A DNA stretch of 16,321 nucleotides, from positions 1-16,321 of the forward strand of contig JAUXDP010000036.1 of assembly GCA_030618325.1 (NCBI GenBank), given 5' to 3'. The position numbers and the translations under genes were made by a program. Under the pieces are notes generated by a model that did not search any database, was not told the DNA's origin, and worked only from the letters and a program-made list of their open reading frames with translations. Below, piece after piece: positions 1 to 8,399 of this stretch. The stretch is from Methylococcaceae bacterium (GTDB taxonomy: Bacteria > Pseudomonadota > Gammaproteobacteria > Methylococcales > Methylomonadaceae). The stretch's first letter is position 1; every line of letters starts with the position of its first letter.

Positions 1-198
1 CATCCACTCTCTAAGTCGTTGGCCACTAGGGTCATCGAATGGAATACCTGTTTCATGGACTTTTCTGCCTGGCGCCTGACCTGCAATGAGAATCCTGGCT
101 TTAGGATGAACCTGGAAAATAGGCCTGGGCCCTAACGGCAAATGAGGGACGCACAATGCGCAGTCCCTCACTTGCTTATTTAACGTGGCTGGTTTCAT
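1..198 (-). CDS. Uracil-DNA glycosylase family protein (N-terminal part, cut by window edge)
   Basis: The first 66 residues are present, read on the minus strand from an ATG at 198; the rest lies beyond position 1. The motif GQAPGRKVHETGIPFDDPSG (residues 40-59) followed by QRLREWM is the nucleotide-binding and active-site region of the UDG-like superfamily (COG1573), which removes uracil from DNA in base excision repair. A CALC pair (Cys13, Cys16) precedes it, resembling the N-terminal cysteines of family 4/5 enzymes; whether an Fe-S cluster is bound cannot be judged from this fragment. An in-frame TAA six codons upstream makes this ATG the only reasonable start. No clear Shine-Dalgarno is visible. 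The EamA gene lies 40 bp upstream on the same strand, so the two may be co-transcribed. Confidence 0.85.
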   Translation of the reverse strand, partial: MKPATLNKQVRDCALCVPHLPLGPRPIFQVHPKARILIAGQAPGRKVHETGIPFDDPSGQRLREWM

Positions 199-238
199 CT
201 GGTACCGATTGCGTTAGCTGTTGTTCAATGAATCCAGC

Positions 239-673
239 TTAATTGTTATATATTATCAGCCCTGCTCCAACTAGTATCAACAATCCACCCACAAACACAC
301 TGGGTGTAATATGCATCTGCCTGTAAAACACATAGGTAAATATCACAACAAATAATGGATATGTCATTTCAATTAGACTAGCTAGCGTTGCATTTTTCCC
401 TGTGATCGCGGTATATACCATTACTTCACCAAACAAACCGATTAAACCTAGCACCGCAAATATCCATTGTTCTGAAGTTGGTAAAGCTCTCACGGTTTCA
501 ATGTCATTTCTTACTGTGTTCAGAAATAACGGGATCGCCAATATAACCGGTATCATACTTAACAAGATGACGCTGTATAGCGAAATACGTTTTAGTGCCA
601 TATCAACTAATGGGTAATAAATGCCCCATGTAATGGCTGCTGCCAATGCTGCTACGTACCAAGGTAATTGCAT
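239..673 (-). CDS. Half-size EamA/DMT-superfamily membrane transporter
   Basis: This is a 144-residue, very hydrophobic protein with about five membrane segments (roughly residues 5-23, 33-50, 68-88, 97-115 and 124-141). The layout is that of a single EamA unit. Full-size drug/metabolite transporters carry two such units in about 300 residues, so this is either a one-domain member that must dimerise (like SMR-type proteins) or a conserved short variant. The pattern LASLIEMTYPLFVVIFTYV followed by a short loop and a last helix ending GLLILVGAGLIIY is typical of EamA C-terminal helices. It would act in the inner membrane; no substrate can be assigned. A weak GAGCGAG lies about 7 bp before the ATG. 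It is followed on the same strand by the UDG-family gene. Confidence 0.8.
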   Translation of the reverse strand: MQLPWYVAALAAAITWGIYYPLVDMALKRISLYSVILLSMIPVILAIPLFLNTVRNDIETVRALPTSEQWIFAVLGLIGLFGEVMVYTAITGKNATLASLIEMTYPLFVVIFTYVFYRQMHITPSVFVGGLLILVGAGLIIYNN

Positions 674-985
674 AACATTACTCGCTCAAATTAGTTGCGT
701 ATTATTTGATAATATTTTTGGCTGTTCCACCATAGATATAATATCTACTGCGCTATTATGCTGTTTGTTAAATGCACGTTGTTGACTTAGTGGCTATGAC
801 TGGAACAATGCAACAGATTAGCACACCACGCTGATATTAATATCTATATAAGTTCTAGTAGATTGTTAAGCTTAATAGAGAACTGTGCCTAGTATTTTAG
901 ATAAGTCTATAAATCAATCATTGATATTTGATAACTATTGGTACACACTTTCCATCCTATTAAATTTAACGAGAAAATTATTTAG
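674..985. other. AT-rich divergent intergenic region
   Basis: This 312-bp gap separates the divergent eamA-type gene and greB, so both promoters should lie here. It contains a small palindrome of TAGATA and TATCTA around a 3-base loop at about 732-746. No pair of -35/-10 boxes with good spacing stands out on either strand, and no RNA gene or reading frame was recognised. Confidence 0.5.
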
Positions 986-1474
986 ATGGGACGTTGGAGA
1001 CCACCACCACCTAAATCTTCACCCTATATAACAGGAGAAGGATTTAAGGCGCTACAAACTGAGCAGGAAGCCTTATGGGAACGCCGCAAGCACGTTACTA
1101 AAGCATTGTCAGAAGCTGCGGCTGAAGGCGATCGCTCTGAAAATGCAGAGTATATTTATCGGAAAAAAGAACTACGGGAGATAGATAGACGAATTCGGTA
1201 TCTGCAAAAACGATTGCCTATTCTTAAGGTTGTCACTGAAAAACCGACCTCTCAAGAGCAGATATTCTTTGGTGCATGGGTAACACTGGAAAAGGATCAG
1301 GGCGAGGAAGTACGTTATCGTATTGTTGGGCCAGATGAAATAGGTACTAAAGATTATATCAGCATGGATGCGCCATTAGCGCGAGCTTTGTTGAAAAAAA
1401 ATATCGATGATGAGGTGAAAATTAAAACTGAGTTTGGCGAGTATTGTTATTTGATTGTAGATATTGAATATTAA
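986..1474 (+). CDS. greB: Transcription elongation factor GreB
   Basis: GreB binds the RNA polymerase secondary channel and stimulates transcript cleavage, so that backtracked complexes can resume. The 162-residue protein has the two-domain Gre layout. The N-terminal coiled coil (about residues 14-82) carries the tip motif GDRSENAEY at 48-56, where Asp49 and Glu52 match the acidic pair that coordinates the catalytic magnesium. The segment KELREIDRRIRYLQKRL after it is the GreB-type helix and separates it from GreA. A C-terminal FKBP-like domain (about 90-162) follows. The N-terminus has an additional proline-rich MGRWRPPPPK stretch, so the length is slightly above the usual 158. AACGAG lies somewhat far (about 12 bp) from the ATG. 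The gene appears monocistronic. Confidence 0.95.
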   Translation: MGRWRPPPPKSSPYITGEGFKALQTEQEALWERRKHVTKALSEAAAEGDRSENAEYIYRKKELREIDRRIRYLQKRLPILKVVTEKPTSQEQIFFGAWVTLEKDQGEEVRYRIVGPDEIGTKDYISMDAPLARALLKKNIDDEVKIKTEFGEYCYLIVDIEY

Positions 1475-1547
1475 TGTGCTGTTGTATTAGTATACGTAGC
1501 TGTCCTTATTCTCTGTATGACCACAATTCTGGTTTTCTATCAGTCTA

Positions 1548-1689
1548 AGAACCTATTCAAGATCTACTGTACCACTGCCAGTTACGCTTGGGCGGTGCTC
1601 GAAATCCTCATTTCCGCCATGTAAACTCCAGTTTCTGCGCTCCGTCTGCACGTAACTGAAAGCTCTCGTAACGATCTTGAGCAGGTTCT
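1548..1689. repeat. MITE-like palindromic element, 142 bp
   Basis: The ends are 17-bp inverted repeats: AGAACCTATTCAAGATC at 1548-1564 and GATCTTGAGCAGGTTCT at 1673-1689, matching at 15 of 17 positions. A second exact inverted pair, CAGTTACG at 1579-1586 and CGTAACTG at 1651-1658, is symmetric about the same centre. The left half holds its own nested stem (GGCGG...CCGCC around GAAAT/ATTTC, about 1590-1617). It encodes nothing convincing and sits between greB and the lon-like gene. The size, terminal inverted repeats and lack of coding point to a non-autonomous mobile or palindromic repeat; no clear target duplication was found. Confidence 0.6.
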
Positions 1690-1704
1690 AAAGCATTCTA
1701 TAAA
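1677..1704 (+). promoter_or_regulatory. Putative sigma-70 promoter of the lon-like gene
   Basis: TTGAGC (1677-1682) and TATAAA (1699-1704) are separated by 16 bp, a good match to the -35/-10 consensus. Transcription would start near 1711, giving a leader of about 67 nt before the TTG start at 1778. The -35 box lies inside the right terminal repeat of the 142-bp palindromic element. Confidence 0.45.
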
Positions 1705-1777
1705 CTCAAACACTAGCGGTGTGAAGTATAGCAATGCTAAAATCTCCAGCTTATAAAAAAACCTGACGGAATCAATC

Positions 1778-4180
1778 TTGACTGACATTTTAAAACTTCC
1801 TGCCGACTCTCTCAAACTGAAAGCCGATCTGAGTGATCTGAATATTACGCCGCAATCGCTGAACAAAAACCAATATATTCTTGGTCAGTCTAGAGCGCAG
1901 TCTGCGCTTAAATTTGGCATTGCCATGCAAAATCCTGGCTACAATGTTTATGTCATGGGGGAGCCGGAAACCGGGCGTTTATCCATGGTTACTTCACATC
2001 TGGATTTACTTGCTTGTACCCAAGAAACGCCGCAAACCTATGCATATGTCGACAATTTTGAAAATCCAAGGGAACCGTTGGCTATCAGCTTACCCGCAGG
2101 AACGGCACAGGATTTTTGCAAGGATATAGATAACCTGATTGATAATTTATTGGCCACTTTTCCAGCAGTTTTTGAAAGTCCGACTTATCAGCAAAAAAAG
2201 ACATCTATTGAACGCGGTTTTAACCAGCGCTACAACAAGGCGTTGGATAGTGTAGAAAGCAAAGCAAGATCTCTGAATATTGCGTTATATCGTGAAAGTG
2301 ACGCAGTTTCTTTTGCACCAATTCGAGATAATAAATCGTTGACCGAAGAACAGTTCAATGAGTTACCCCAGGAAGATCGTGATCTGTATCACAAACAAAC
2401 CCAGGAATTGGAAGGCCACCTGGATGAGACTCTGCTGGAATTGCCGTTATGGCGGCGGGAAATGAGTGACAAAATCAAACAGCTGGATAGTGTAACCATT
2501 CGCCAAGCTATTAACCCTTTATTTAAAGAGCTGAACAATAGCTATCAGAATATTGATGATGTAATTACTTACCTGGCAGAAATAAAAAAAGATCTGCGCC
2601 ATACTTTGATTGATGTTCTGGTTCACCCTCAGGTTGTGGAAGCCTCTGATGCCAATAAACGAAAATTATTGTCAGAGCAATACATGCCGAATATTCTGGT
2701 GGATTATCCAAAAGAAAATGGTGCGCCGGTCATTTATGAGCCTCATCCAACCTATTCCAATTTATTTGGCCGGATAGAATATATGAGCGATCAGGGAACG
2801 CTGATGACTAATTATAGCCATATTTGCGCAGGTGCTCTACATCGTGCAAATGGCGGATATTTGATCCTGGATGCGGAAAAATTACTCAACTACCCTTATG
2901 TTTGGGAAGGTCTGAAGCGAGCCTTGCAATCGGGACGCATAGAAATTGAATCCCCTTATTCCGAGTTGGGGGTTAACCCAGTGACTCTCAAGCCGGAAGA
3001 CATTCAATTAAATGTAAAGATTATTCTGGCAGGATCCAGAGATATTTATTATTTGCTGCAAGAGCTGGATGATGAATTCAACGAAATATTTCGTATTCTG
3101 GCCGATTTTGACAATCATATTGATCGCACTCCTGAAACCATGCAGCAGTTTGCGGCATTGATGATGAAGTTGGCGCGAGACTCTGGTGCCAAGCCATTAA
3201 CCCAAAATGCTATCGAATGTGTGATTGAACACAGTTCAAGATTAGCGGAAAATCAACACCGTTTATCCGCGCGTATTAATGATTCCCTGGAAATTATTGG
3301 TGAAGCGGAATTTTTGCGCTGTGCTACTGATAGCGAAATTATTGATCGACAGCATATCGAACAGGCGTTAGCTGCAAGAGAAGAACGCAATGGCAGGATC
3401 TCCGTCAATATTCTGGAAGATATGATGGATAACACGATATTGATTGATACGGAAGGTGAAGCAATCGGAAAAATCAATGGTCTTACAGTGCTGGAAGTAG
3501 GCGACAGCAGTTTTGGTGCTCCGGCACGAATTACGACTACCGTTTATCCCGGTTCTCGGGGTATTGTTGATATAGAGCGTGAAGCTGAACTTGGCCAGTC
3601 TATCCATTCAAAAGGTGTTTTAATTCTTACCGGTTATCTGGGTCATTGCTATGCACAGCAGTTTCCACTGGCAATTTCGGCCAGCATAGCTATTGAACAA
3701 TCTTATGGGCATATTGATGGTGATAGCGCTTCGCTGGGAGAACTTTGTTGCCTGATTTCAGCGTTAACCAAAATTCCTATTAAGCAATCATTTGCCATTA
3801 CAGGGTCTATCAATCAATACGGTGAAGTTCAGGCAATTGGTGGAGTTAACGAGAAAATTGAAGGTTTTTTCAGGCTTTGTCAGGCCAGGGGTTTGAGTGG
3901 CGATCACGCAGCAATCATTCCTGCCGCCAACAAGCGTAATTTAATGTTGAAGCAAGAGGTTATCGATGCTGTTGAGAAAAACCTGTTTGCTATTTATACC
4001 GTTTCTAATGTTGCTGAAACTTTGGAATTGCTCACGGGTCAATTGGCAGGATATATTGATGAGCAAGGCAACTACCCAGAAGGCACTGTTAATTATAAAG
4101 CAGTATCTCGACTGAAAGAAATTTCAGATATGGCTACTACTGATAAAGAAGATGAAGAAATTGAAGAGGGGAGGGGGTAG
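1778..4180 (+). CDS. LonB-like ATP-dependent protease (AAA_32 / peptidase S16)
   Basis: This 800-residue cytoplasmic protease belongs to the COG1067 branch (YcbZ/LonB-like), which couples an AAA module to a Lon-type Ser-Lys protease. In the C-terminal domain (about 570-770) Ser650 lies in DGDSASLGE and Lys693 in GGVNEKIEGF. Their 43-residue spacing is that of the catalytic dyad of E. coli Lon (Ser679, Lys722). The nucleotide-binding loop near residues 61-68 (GEPETGRL) has Arg where Walker A normally has Lys, as is common in this branch. A Walker B-like LILDAE is near 362-367 and a helical insert spans about 130-300. The start is a TTG, chosen because an in-frame TAA lies eight codons upstream, GACGGA sits at good spacing, and the next in-frame ATG is only at residue 50. 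The acidic C-terminus (DKEDEEIEEGRG) looks disordered. The gene converges with the kinase gene, 13 bp away. Confidence 0.9.
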   Translation: MTDILKLPADSLKLKADLSDLNITPQSLNKNQYILGQSRAQSALKFGIAMQNPGYNVYVMGEPETGRLSMVTSHLDLLACTQETPQTYAYVDNFENPREPLAISLPAGTAQDFCKDIDNLIDNLLATFPAVFESPTYQQKKTSIERGFNQRYNKALDSVESKARSLNIALYRESDAVSFAPIRDNKSLTEEQFNELPQEDRDLYHKQTQELEGHLDETLLELPLWRREMSDKIKQLDSVTIRQAINPLFKELNNSYQNIDDVITYLAEIKKDLRHTLIDVLVHPQVVEASDANKRKLLSEQYMPNILVDYPKENGAPVIYEPHPTYSNLFGRIEYMSDQGTLMTNYSHICAGALHRANGGYLILDAEKLLNYPYVWEGLKRALQSGRIEIESPYSELGVNPVTLKPEDIQLNVKIILAGSRDIYYLLQELDDEFNEIFRILADFDNHIDRTPETMQQFAALMMKLARDSGAKPLTQNAIECVIEHSSRLAENQHRLSARINDSLEIIGEAEFLRCATDSEIIDRQHIEQALAAREERNGRISVNILEDMMDNTILIDTEGEAIGKINGLTVLEVGDSSFGAPARITTTVYPGSRGIVDIEREAELGQSIHSKGVLILTGYLGHCYAQQFPLAISASIAIEQSYGHIDGDSASLGELCCLISALTKIPIKQSFAITGSINQYGEVQAIGGVNEKIEGFFRLCQARGLSGDHAAIIPAANKRNLMLKQEVIDAVEKNLFAIYTVSNVAETLELLTGQLAGYIDEQGNYPEGTVNYKAVSRLKEISDMATTDKEDEEIEEGRG

Positions 4181-4193
4181 TCTGTTTGATTGT

Positions 4194-5771
4194 TTACGCA
4201 GAATTCCCTGCGTGATTAACAGGGATAATAATACTGAACACCGCACCTCCATTAGGCGCATTTTCTGCCCAGATACGGCCATGATGACCTTCAATTATTT
4301 CTTTACATATTGCTAACCCAAGCCCTGTACCACCAGCGCCTGATTTGGTTTTGGTGCTTTGAATGAATTTATCGAATACGCTATCGAATTCATTATCAGG
4401 GATACCGACACCTTCGTCACGAATGACCAAACGTAGAGCCGGTTGCTGGCCTTGTTCATCTTTTCTTCGCCCGGCAGGTAAGTTGTCTTCAACAATGGAA
4501 ACATAAATTTGCTTACCTTTCGGGGTAAACTTTATGGCATTGGATAAAAAGTTGATGATGACCTGAGCAATTTTTTCCGGGTCAATAATACAGGTAGTGT
4601 TACATTCAGGGGGCATTACAATTATAACCATTCCGCGCTCTTGTAAAGATGCTTCCTGCTCACCTACACACTGGCTAAGTATTATTTCAAGATCGGCATT
4701 CTCAAAATTAAACTCCATTCGTCCTGCTTCCAGTTTGGCCAAATCTAGCAAGTCGTTAAGCAGTAACATAAGACGGGAACCACTCTCATTAATTTTATTA
4801 AAATAACCTTCTAATTTTGTTAAAGGAACTCTTTCCAGCTTTTTAATGCCAAGATTCGAAAAGCTCAAAATAGAGTGCATTGGTGTGCGAAGTTCATGGG
4901 ATATATTGGCAAGAAATTCTGATTTAGATTGATTAGCTCGTTCGGCCGCATTCTTTGCTGTTTCAGCTTCCATTGTTGCGATGTTAAGCCCTTTGATGGC
5001 AAGAGATAAAAGATCTTTATGTTTTTGAATTTTGTCCAACATCTCATTAAAGCCGCGTATCAAATCACCAAGTTCATCTTTGCCTTCAGCTTTGGCACGA
5101 AGTGCATATCCTTCATTGCTTGAGATTCGGCGCATGACATCAGCCAGATGTAACACGGGTCGAGATATTAGTTTTTGTAAGTAACTGGCGAGCAAGAAAG
5201 CGATAATTAAGGCAGCGGCCATCAGTCCAGCAATCAATAGTGTTTGTTGAGCAAAAGACTCATGGAGATTCATCAGGCTGGCACGCAACCTTATACTACC
5301 AACTACTCGGCTATCCACCTGAATCGTTTGTTTAATATCCAGAGAATTACTTTCATAGCTAATTTCTTCTAATGCGTCAGTTTTCCCATCGGGGATTAGA
5401 AACATGAAATTCGCTACTGTCTTGTTAATCATCCGACAAAAAAAATGTTGAGGTTTTTTCTGTTCAGATCGATAGCTTGAAAACAGCTCACCATCCGGAT
5501 AAAAAAGTTCGGCTGTAACCACCTGCTGCTCAGATTTTAACGCAGCCAGAATCTCTTGGCCGGTCTCTGGGTCATGAAAAGCAAGTGAAGCGCCACTGTT
5601 GATACCGACCACATGAGTTAGTGTAGAGAGGGAGTCTCTTAATAGCTCGTGTCTAGAATGCCACTGAGTGTAAGTAATTACACTGAAGGCTACCAATAAT
5701 ACCAGAGTACATACAATCATCACTATACTGATGATCTTGCGGCGAATCGGGGTGTTTTTAAGAAAATGCAT
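4194..5771 (-). CDS. Sensor histidine kinase with CHASE8-like periplasmic domain and HAMP
   Basis: This is a 525-residue inner-membrane kinase. In order it has TM1 (about 12-34), a periplasmic domain (about 35-176), TM2 (about 177-199), HAMP (about 200-252), a coiled-coil linker, HisKA with phospho-acceptor His292 in NISHELRTP, and a HATPase_c domain. The ATPase shows an N-box (NFLSNAIKFTP, Asn411), G1 (DEGVGIP, 452-458) and G2 (GTGLGLA, 481-487). The periplasmic segment with GINSGASLAFHDPETGQEI and AELFYPDGELFSSY resembles CHASE8, the sensor of the YfiN/TpbB diguanylate cyclase. It has no receiver domain of its own. It is the last gene of the operon; its ATG directly follows the TAA of the yfiR-like gene, suggesting translational coupling. 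The likely partner receiver is encoded by the first gene of the operon. Kinase assignment is firm; CHASE8 is by pattern only. Confidence 0.92.
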   Translation of the reverse strand: MHFLKNTPIRRKIISIVMIVCTLVLLVAFSVITYTQWHSRHELLRDSLSTLTHVVGINSGASLAFHDPETGQEILAALKSEQQVVTAELFYPDGELFSSYRSEQKKPQHFFCRMINKTVANFMFLIPDGKTDALEEISYESNSLDIKQTIQVDSRVVGSIRLRASLMNLHESFAQQTLLIAGLMAAALIIAFLLASYLQKLISRPVLHLADVMRRISSNEGYALRAKAEGKDELGDLIRGFNEMLDKIQKHKDLLSLAIKGLNIATMEAETAKNAAERANQSKSEFLANISHELRTPMHSILSFSNLGIKKLERVPLTKLEGYFNKINESGSRLMLLLNDLLDLAKLEAGRMEFNFENADLEIILSQCVGEQEASLQERGMVIIVMPPECNTTCIIDPEKIAQVIINFLSNAIKFTPKGKQIYVSIVEDNLPAGRRKDEQGQQPALRLVIRDEGVGIPDNEFDSVFDKFIQSTKTKSGAGGTGLGLAICKEIIEGHHGRIWAENAPNGGAVFSIIIPVNHAGNSA

Positions 5772-6341
5772 TTACTCACCTCCATCCACAATAGTGGCTA
5801 GCCGAAGCAATTTGGCACTTGCCTTTAGGCCTGCCTGCTTGAGATGCTGGATATTGATGAACAGATGAAGATTTTTACTTTGCCGCGTAATGCCTATCAT
5901 GCCACCGTGTTCTGAAAATTTTTCGATGTCACTGACGGTTAGAATGTTCCTCGCTTTCAATTTGGGAAAAAATTTAGTGAACTTTGCTTGTTCATTGGCC
6001 TGGATGTACCATAACTGGCACCCCTTCAGGTCATCTGTATCGTTTATTTTGCGAAATACCAGTTTCCGGCCCCTCGCAGTTTCACCATGAATGATTTTCT
6101 TTAAAATGATTATGATGGGACTTTGTTCGTTCAGCGCACAGAAATGGAATGCTTCGGGATGTTCTGAGAAAGCACTATCAGGCCAACGGATAAATTCGGC
6201 GAAATTAAACAGATAGACAGCTTTGATTTGGTCTTCAGTAAATTCTGCCCCAAGAACGGGTTGAATTGTTGCAATGAGCAAAAAAAACCAAGTTAAGGTA
6301 CCCCGCAACATTCTATTCAATTTTCTAATAGATAGTGTCAT
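5772..6341 (-). CDS. YfiR family periplasmic protein (DUF4154)
   Basis: This 189-residue protein has a signal peptide (about 1-31: basic start, hydrophobic WFFLLIATIQPVL, then GAEF). The mature part opens with IKAVYLFNFAEFIRWP (39-54) and later carries SEHGGMIGI (143-151) and LLRLATIV, all characteristic of YfiR. In Pseudomonas aeruginosa YfiR is a periplasmic, redox-sensitive repressor that binds the CHASE8 domain of the diguanylate cyclase YfiN. Cys68 and Cys108 are the only cysteines of the mature protein and fit the first YfiR disulfide; the second pair is absent. The stop codon abuts the start codon of the CHASE8-like kinase and the receptor gene ends 15 bp upstream. I infer that this protein relays a receptor or envelope signal to that kinase. 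Confidence 0.9.
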   Translation of the reverse strand: MTLSIRKLNRMLRGTLTWFFLLIATIQPVLGAEFTEDQIKAVYLFNFAEFIRWPDSAFSEHPEAFHFCALNEQSPIIIILKKIIHGETARGRKLVFRKINDTDDLKGCQLWYIQANEQAKFTKFFPKLKARNILTVSDIEKFSEHGGMIGITRQSKNLHLFINIQHLKQAGLKASAKLLRLATIVDGGE

Positions 6342-6356
6342 AGAGCTTATTTAGGC

Positions 6357-8366
6357 CTAGAATTTCAATTCCAGCATAAGATAGCCTTCACGCTCGATTT
6401 TTGTTGGCACAGGCGCTATATAAACTTGCCTATACTCAAATCGTTCATCATGAAGCAAATTCTTGCCAAACACAGCTATATTCAAATTTTTTGTCATCTG
6501 CCAACGCAGCCCAACATCAATATCAATATGACTCTTCACCTTTGATGCGGAAAGTCGATCGATATAATGCCCCCCCAAAGTTAAGGTTAAATCAGGTGTC
6601 AGTTCATAACTTGATTGCAGGTTAACCTGGTGGTGCGGACTTTGCCCCTCAATAACTTTTACAAGATCCTTATCTCCTATACGGGGACCACTGTGAAGTT
6701 CCATATTAAGATACGAATAGCTAGCACGTATGGTCAACTTTTCACTAGGCTGCCAGTCAAAAGCCATTTCGAATCCATAAGTCTCTGCATTGATATTATT
6801 ATCAACCTCAAGGATGATAGCAGCCAATGGCGCTGTTTGTGATGGGAATGAAACACCTACCGGAGTAAAGTTTTCCAACTTGTCATAATCGTTATAAAAA
6901 AGTGTCAAATCAAAGAGCATAGTCTCATGAGGCTGAAAACGATAGCCAATCTCATAAGCTATCAGCTCTTCAGAATCAAAATCACGACTACCTTGCAGAA
7001 CAGAAATAACACCAGGTTTAACTAGATTATCCGGAATCATAAAGGCATCATGCTCTGCTCTTGAAGGCGTACGGACAGCTCGGGAGACAGAAGCCCAGAG
7101 CAACTGCTTCAGAGCAGGTTTCCAACGTATCCGTGCGCTGGGTTGTACTTCAAAACCAGAATAATCATTGTGTTCAAATTTACTACCCAGAGTTACCCAA
7201 ACGCTGTCTTCGATTACTTCAATATCATCCTGAATAAAAGCACTAAATAGATGATCCTGCCTATTATCGAAATTTACAAGACCTCTTGTTTCAGCCAGGC
7301 TTGTTGCATGGTTTTGGAAATTAGTAAAACGGTAACCCACACCAACTGCGACATTATGCTTGCTCCAGGGAGAAAAATGATATTGATAGTCCAAGTCCAA
7401 ATTGTCGTGTTCGTTTTTTACCAGAAAGGAATTCCGATAACTATGGTCATAATAAAATTGCAACTCGTGGCTTGACCCATCTGTCAGATTATGTGTCCAC
7501 CGAGTTAGCAGATTGCCTCCCCAAACAGTACCAGTACGATCCACTGCAACACTAAATTCCGGTGCTTGTATGGCCCGATAGCCCACTTGGCCCTGATAGA
7601 AATCCCCTTGTACAGTAAACTGGTTTTCTGTATTGACTTGCCAATCAACCCGAAATCCGCCACGCGCATCATCCCAACCGTCTGTGCCTTTCGAGCCATC
7701 CTCAAAAACACCATTGTCCTGATTACGGTATTTGGCATAGAGACGATAATAAATATCATCTGAGATCTTATCTCCATAGCGGGCGGTTGCAATACCGCGT
7801 TCAGTACCGAATGTTCCAGACAAGAGCGCGCCCTGCGTATCTTCCGCTTTTTTTGTAATAATATTGATTACACCATTAACGGCATTAGCACCCCACACTG
7901 TTGCACCAGGCCCGCGAATAACCTCAATCCGTTCAATATCTTCAATCACGGTATCCTGAACATCCCAGTGCACACCAGAAAACAGTGGTGTATAGACCGC
8001 CCGGCCATCCATCATTACCAATAAGTTGTGTGCAAACAATCCACTGAATCCACGACTGGTTATACTCCATTTATTGGCATCTATCCGTGCTACCTGCAGC
8101 CCTGGTACCATACGCAATGCTTCTGGAATACTGGTCGCACCCATGCGGCGAATATCTTTTTGGGTGACAACATAGACCGCTGCGGGTATATCTGTGATTT
8201 TTTGTCGTGTTTTGCCCGCAATGGTAACTTCCACATTCCCCAGCTCTTCTAGGCTAAGGTGCTTGAGTTGATTCAGTAAAATGTCCTCATCTGCCATGAC
8301 AGAAGAAAAAATTAAACTAACGGCAATACCCAGTTTACCTAGGATAGACAACAACTTCTTTGTCAT
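6357..8366 (-). CDS. TonB-dependent outer-membrane receptor
   Basis: The 669-residue protein has a signal peptide ending near SSVMA (residue 25), a candidate TonB box around EVTIAG (46-51) and a plug domain of about residues 57-172. The plug shows DIPAAVYVVTQKDIRRMGA, LRMVPGLQVARID, RGFSG, LLVMMDGRAVYTPLFSGVHWD and IERIEVIRGPGATVWGANAVNGVINIITK. A 22-strand barrel follows and the chain ends in Phe (LMLELKF), as expected for BAM-dependent insertion. Such receptors import siderophores, cobalamin or other ligands using TonB energy; the ligand here is unknown and no transport genes accompany it. The long N-terminal stretch before the plug is short of a full signalling (STN) domain. It is the second gene of a four-gene operon, 33 bp after the response regulator gene, which favours a sensing role. 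No strong ribosome binding site precedes the ATG. Confidence 0.93.
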   Translation of the reverse strand: MTKKLLSILGKLGIAVSLIFSSVMADEDILLNQLKHLSLEELGNVEVTIAGKTRQKITDIPAAVYVVTQKDIRRMGATSIPEALRMVPGLQVARIDANKWSITSRGFSGLFAHNLLVMMDGRAVYTPLFSGVHWDVQDTVIEDIERIEVIRGPGATVWGANAVNGVINIITKKAEDTQGALLSGTFGTERGIATARYGDKISDDIYYRLYAKYRNQDNGVFEDGSKGTDGWDDARGGFRVDWQVNTENQFTVQGDFYQGQVGYRAIQAPEFSVAVDRTGTVWGGNLLTRWTHNLTDGSSHELQFYYDHSYRNSFLVKNEHDNLDLDYQYHFSPWSKHNVAVGVGYRFTNFQNHATSLAETRGLVNFDNRQDHLFSAFIQDDIEVIEDSVWVTLGSKFEHNDYSGFEVQPSARIRWKPALKQLLWASVSRAVRTPSRAEHDAFMIPDNLVKPGVISVLQGSRDFDSEELIAYEIGYRFQPHETMLFDLTLFYNDYDKLENFTPVGVSFPSQTAPLAAIILEVDNNINAETYGFEMAFDWQPSEKLTIRASYSYLNMELHSGPRIGDKDLVKVIEGQSPHHQVNLQSSYELTPDLTLTLGGHYIDRLSASKVKSHIDIDVGLRWQMTKNLNIAVFGKNLLHDERFEYRQVYIAPVPTKIEREGYLMLELKF

Positions 8367-8399
8367 GGGTTTGTTCTGGGAAATACTGGCTTTATCGCT

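Noticed and set aside
1582..1866. Minus-strand frame of 94 codons between greB and the lon-like gene
   Set aside because: It covers the palindromic element and the 5' end of the protease gene on the other strand; composition and context are those of a shadow frame.
4196..4213. ACGCAG/CTGCGT hairpin as a bidirectional terminator between the converging genes
   Set aside because: The stem is only 6 bp, has no T-run on either side and lies within the kinase coding end.
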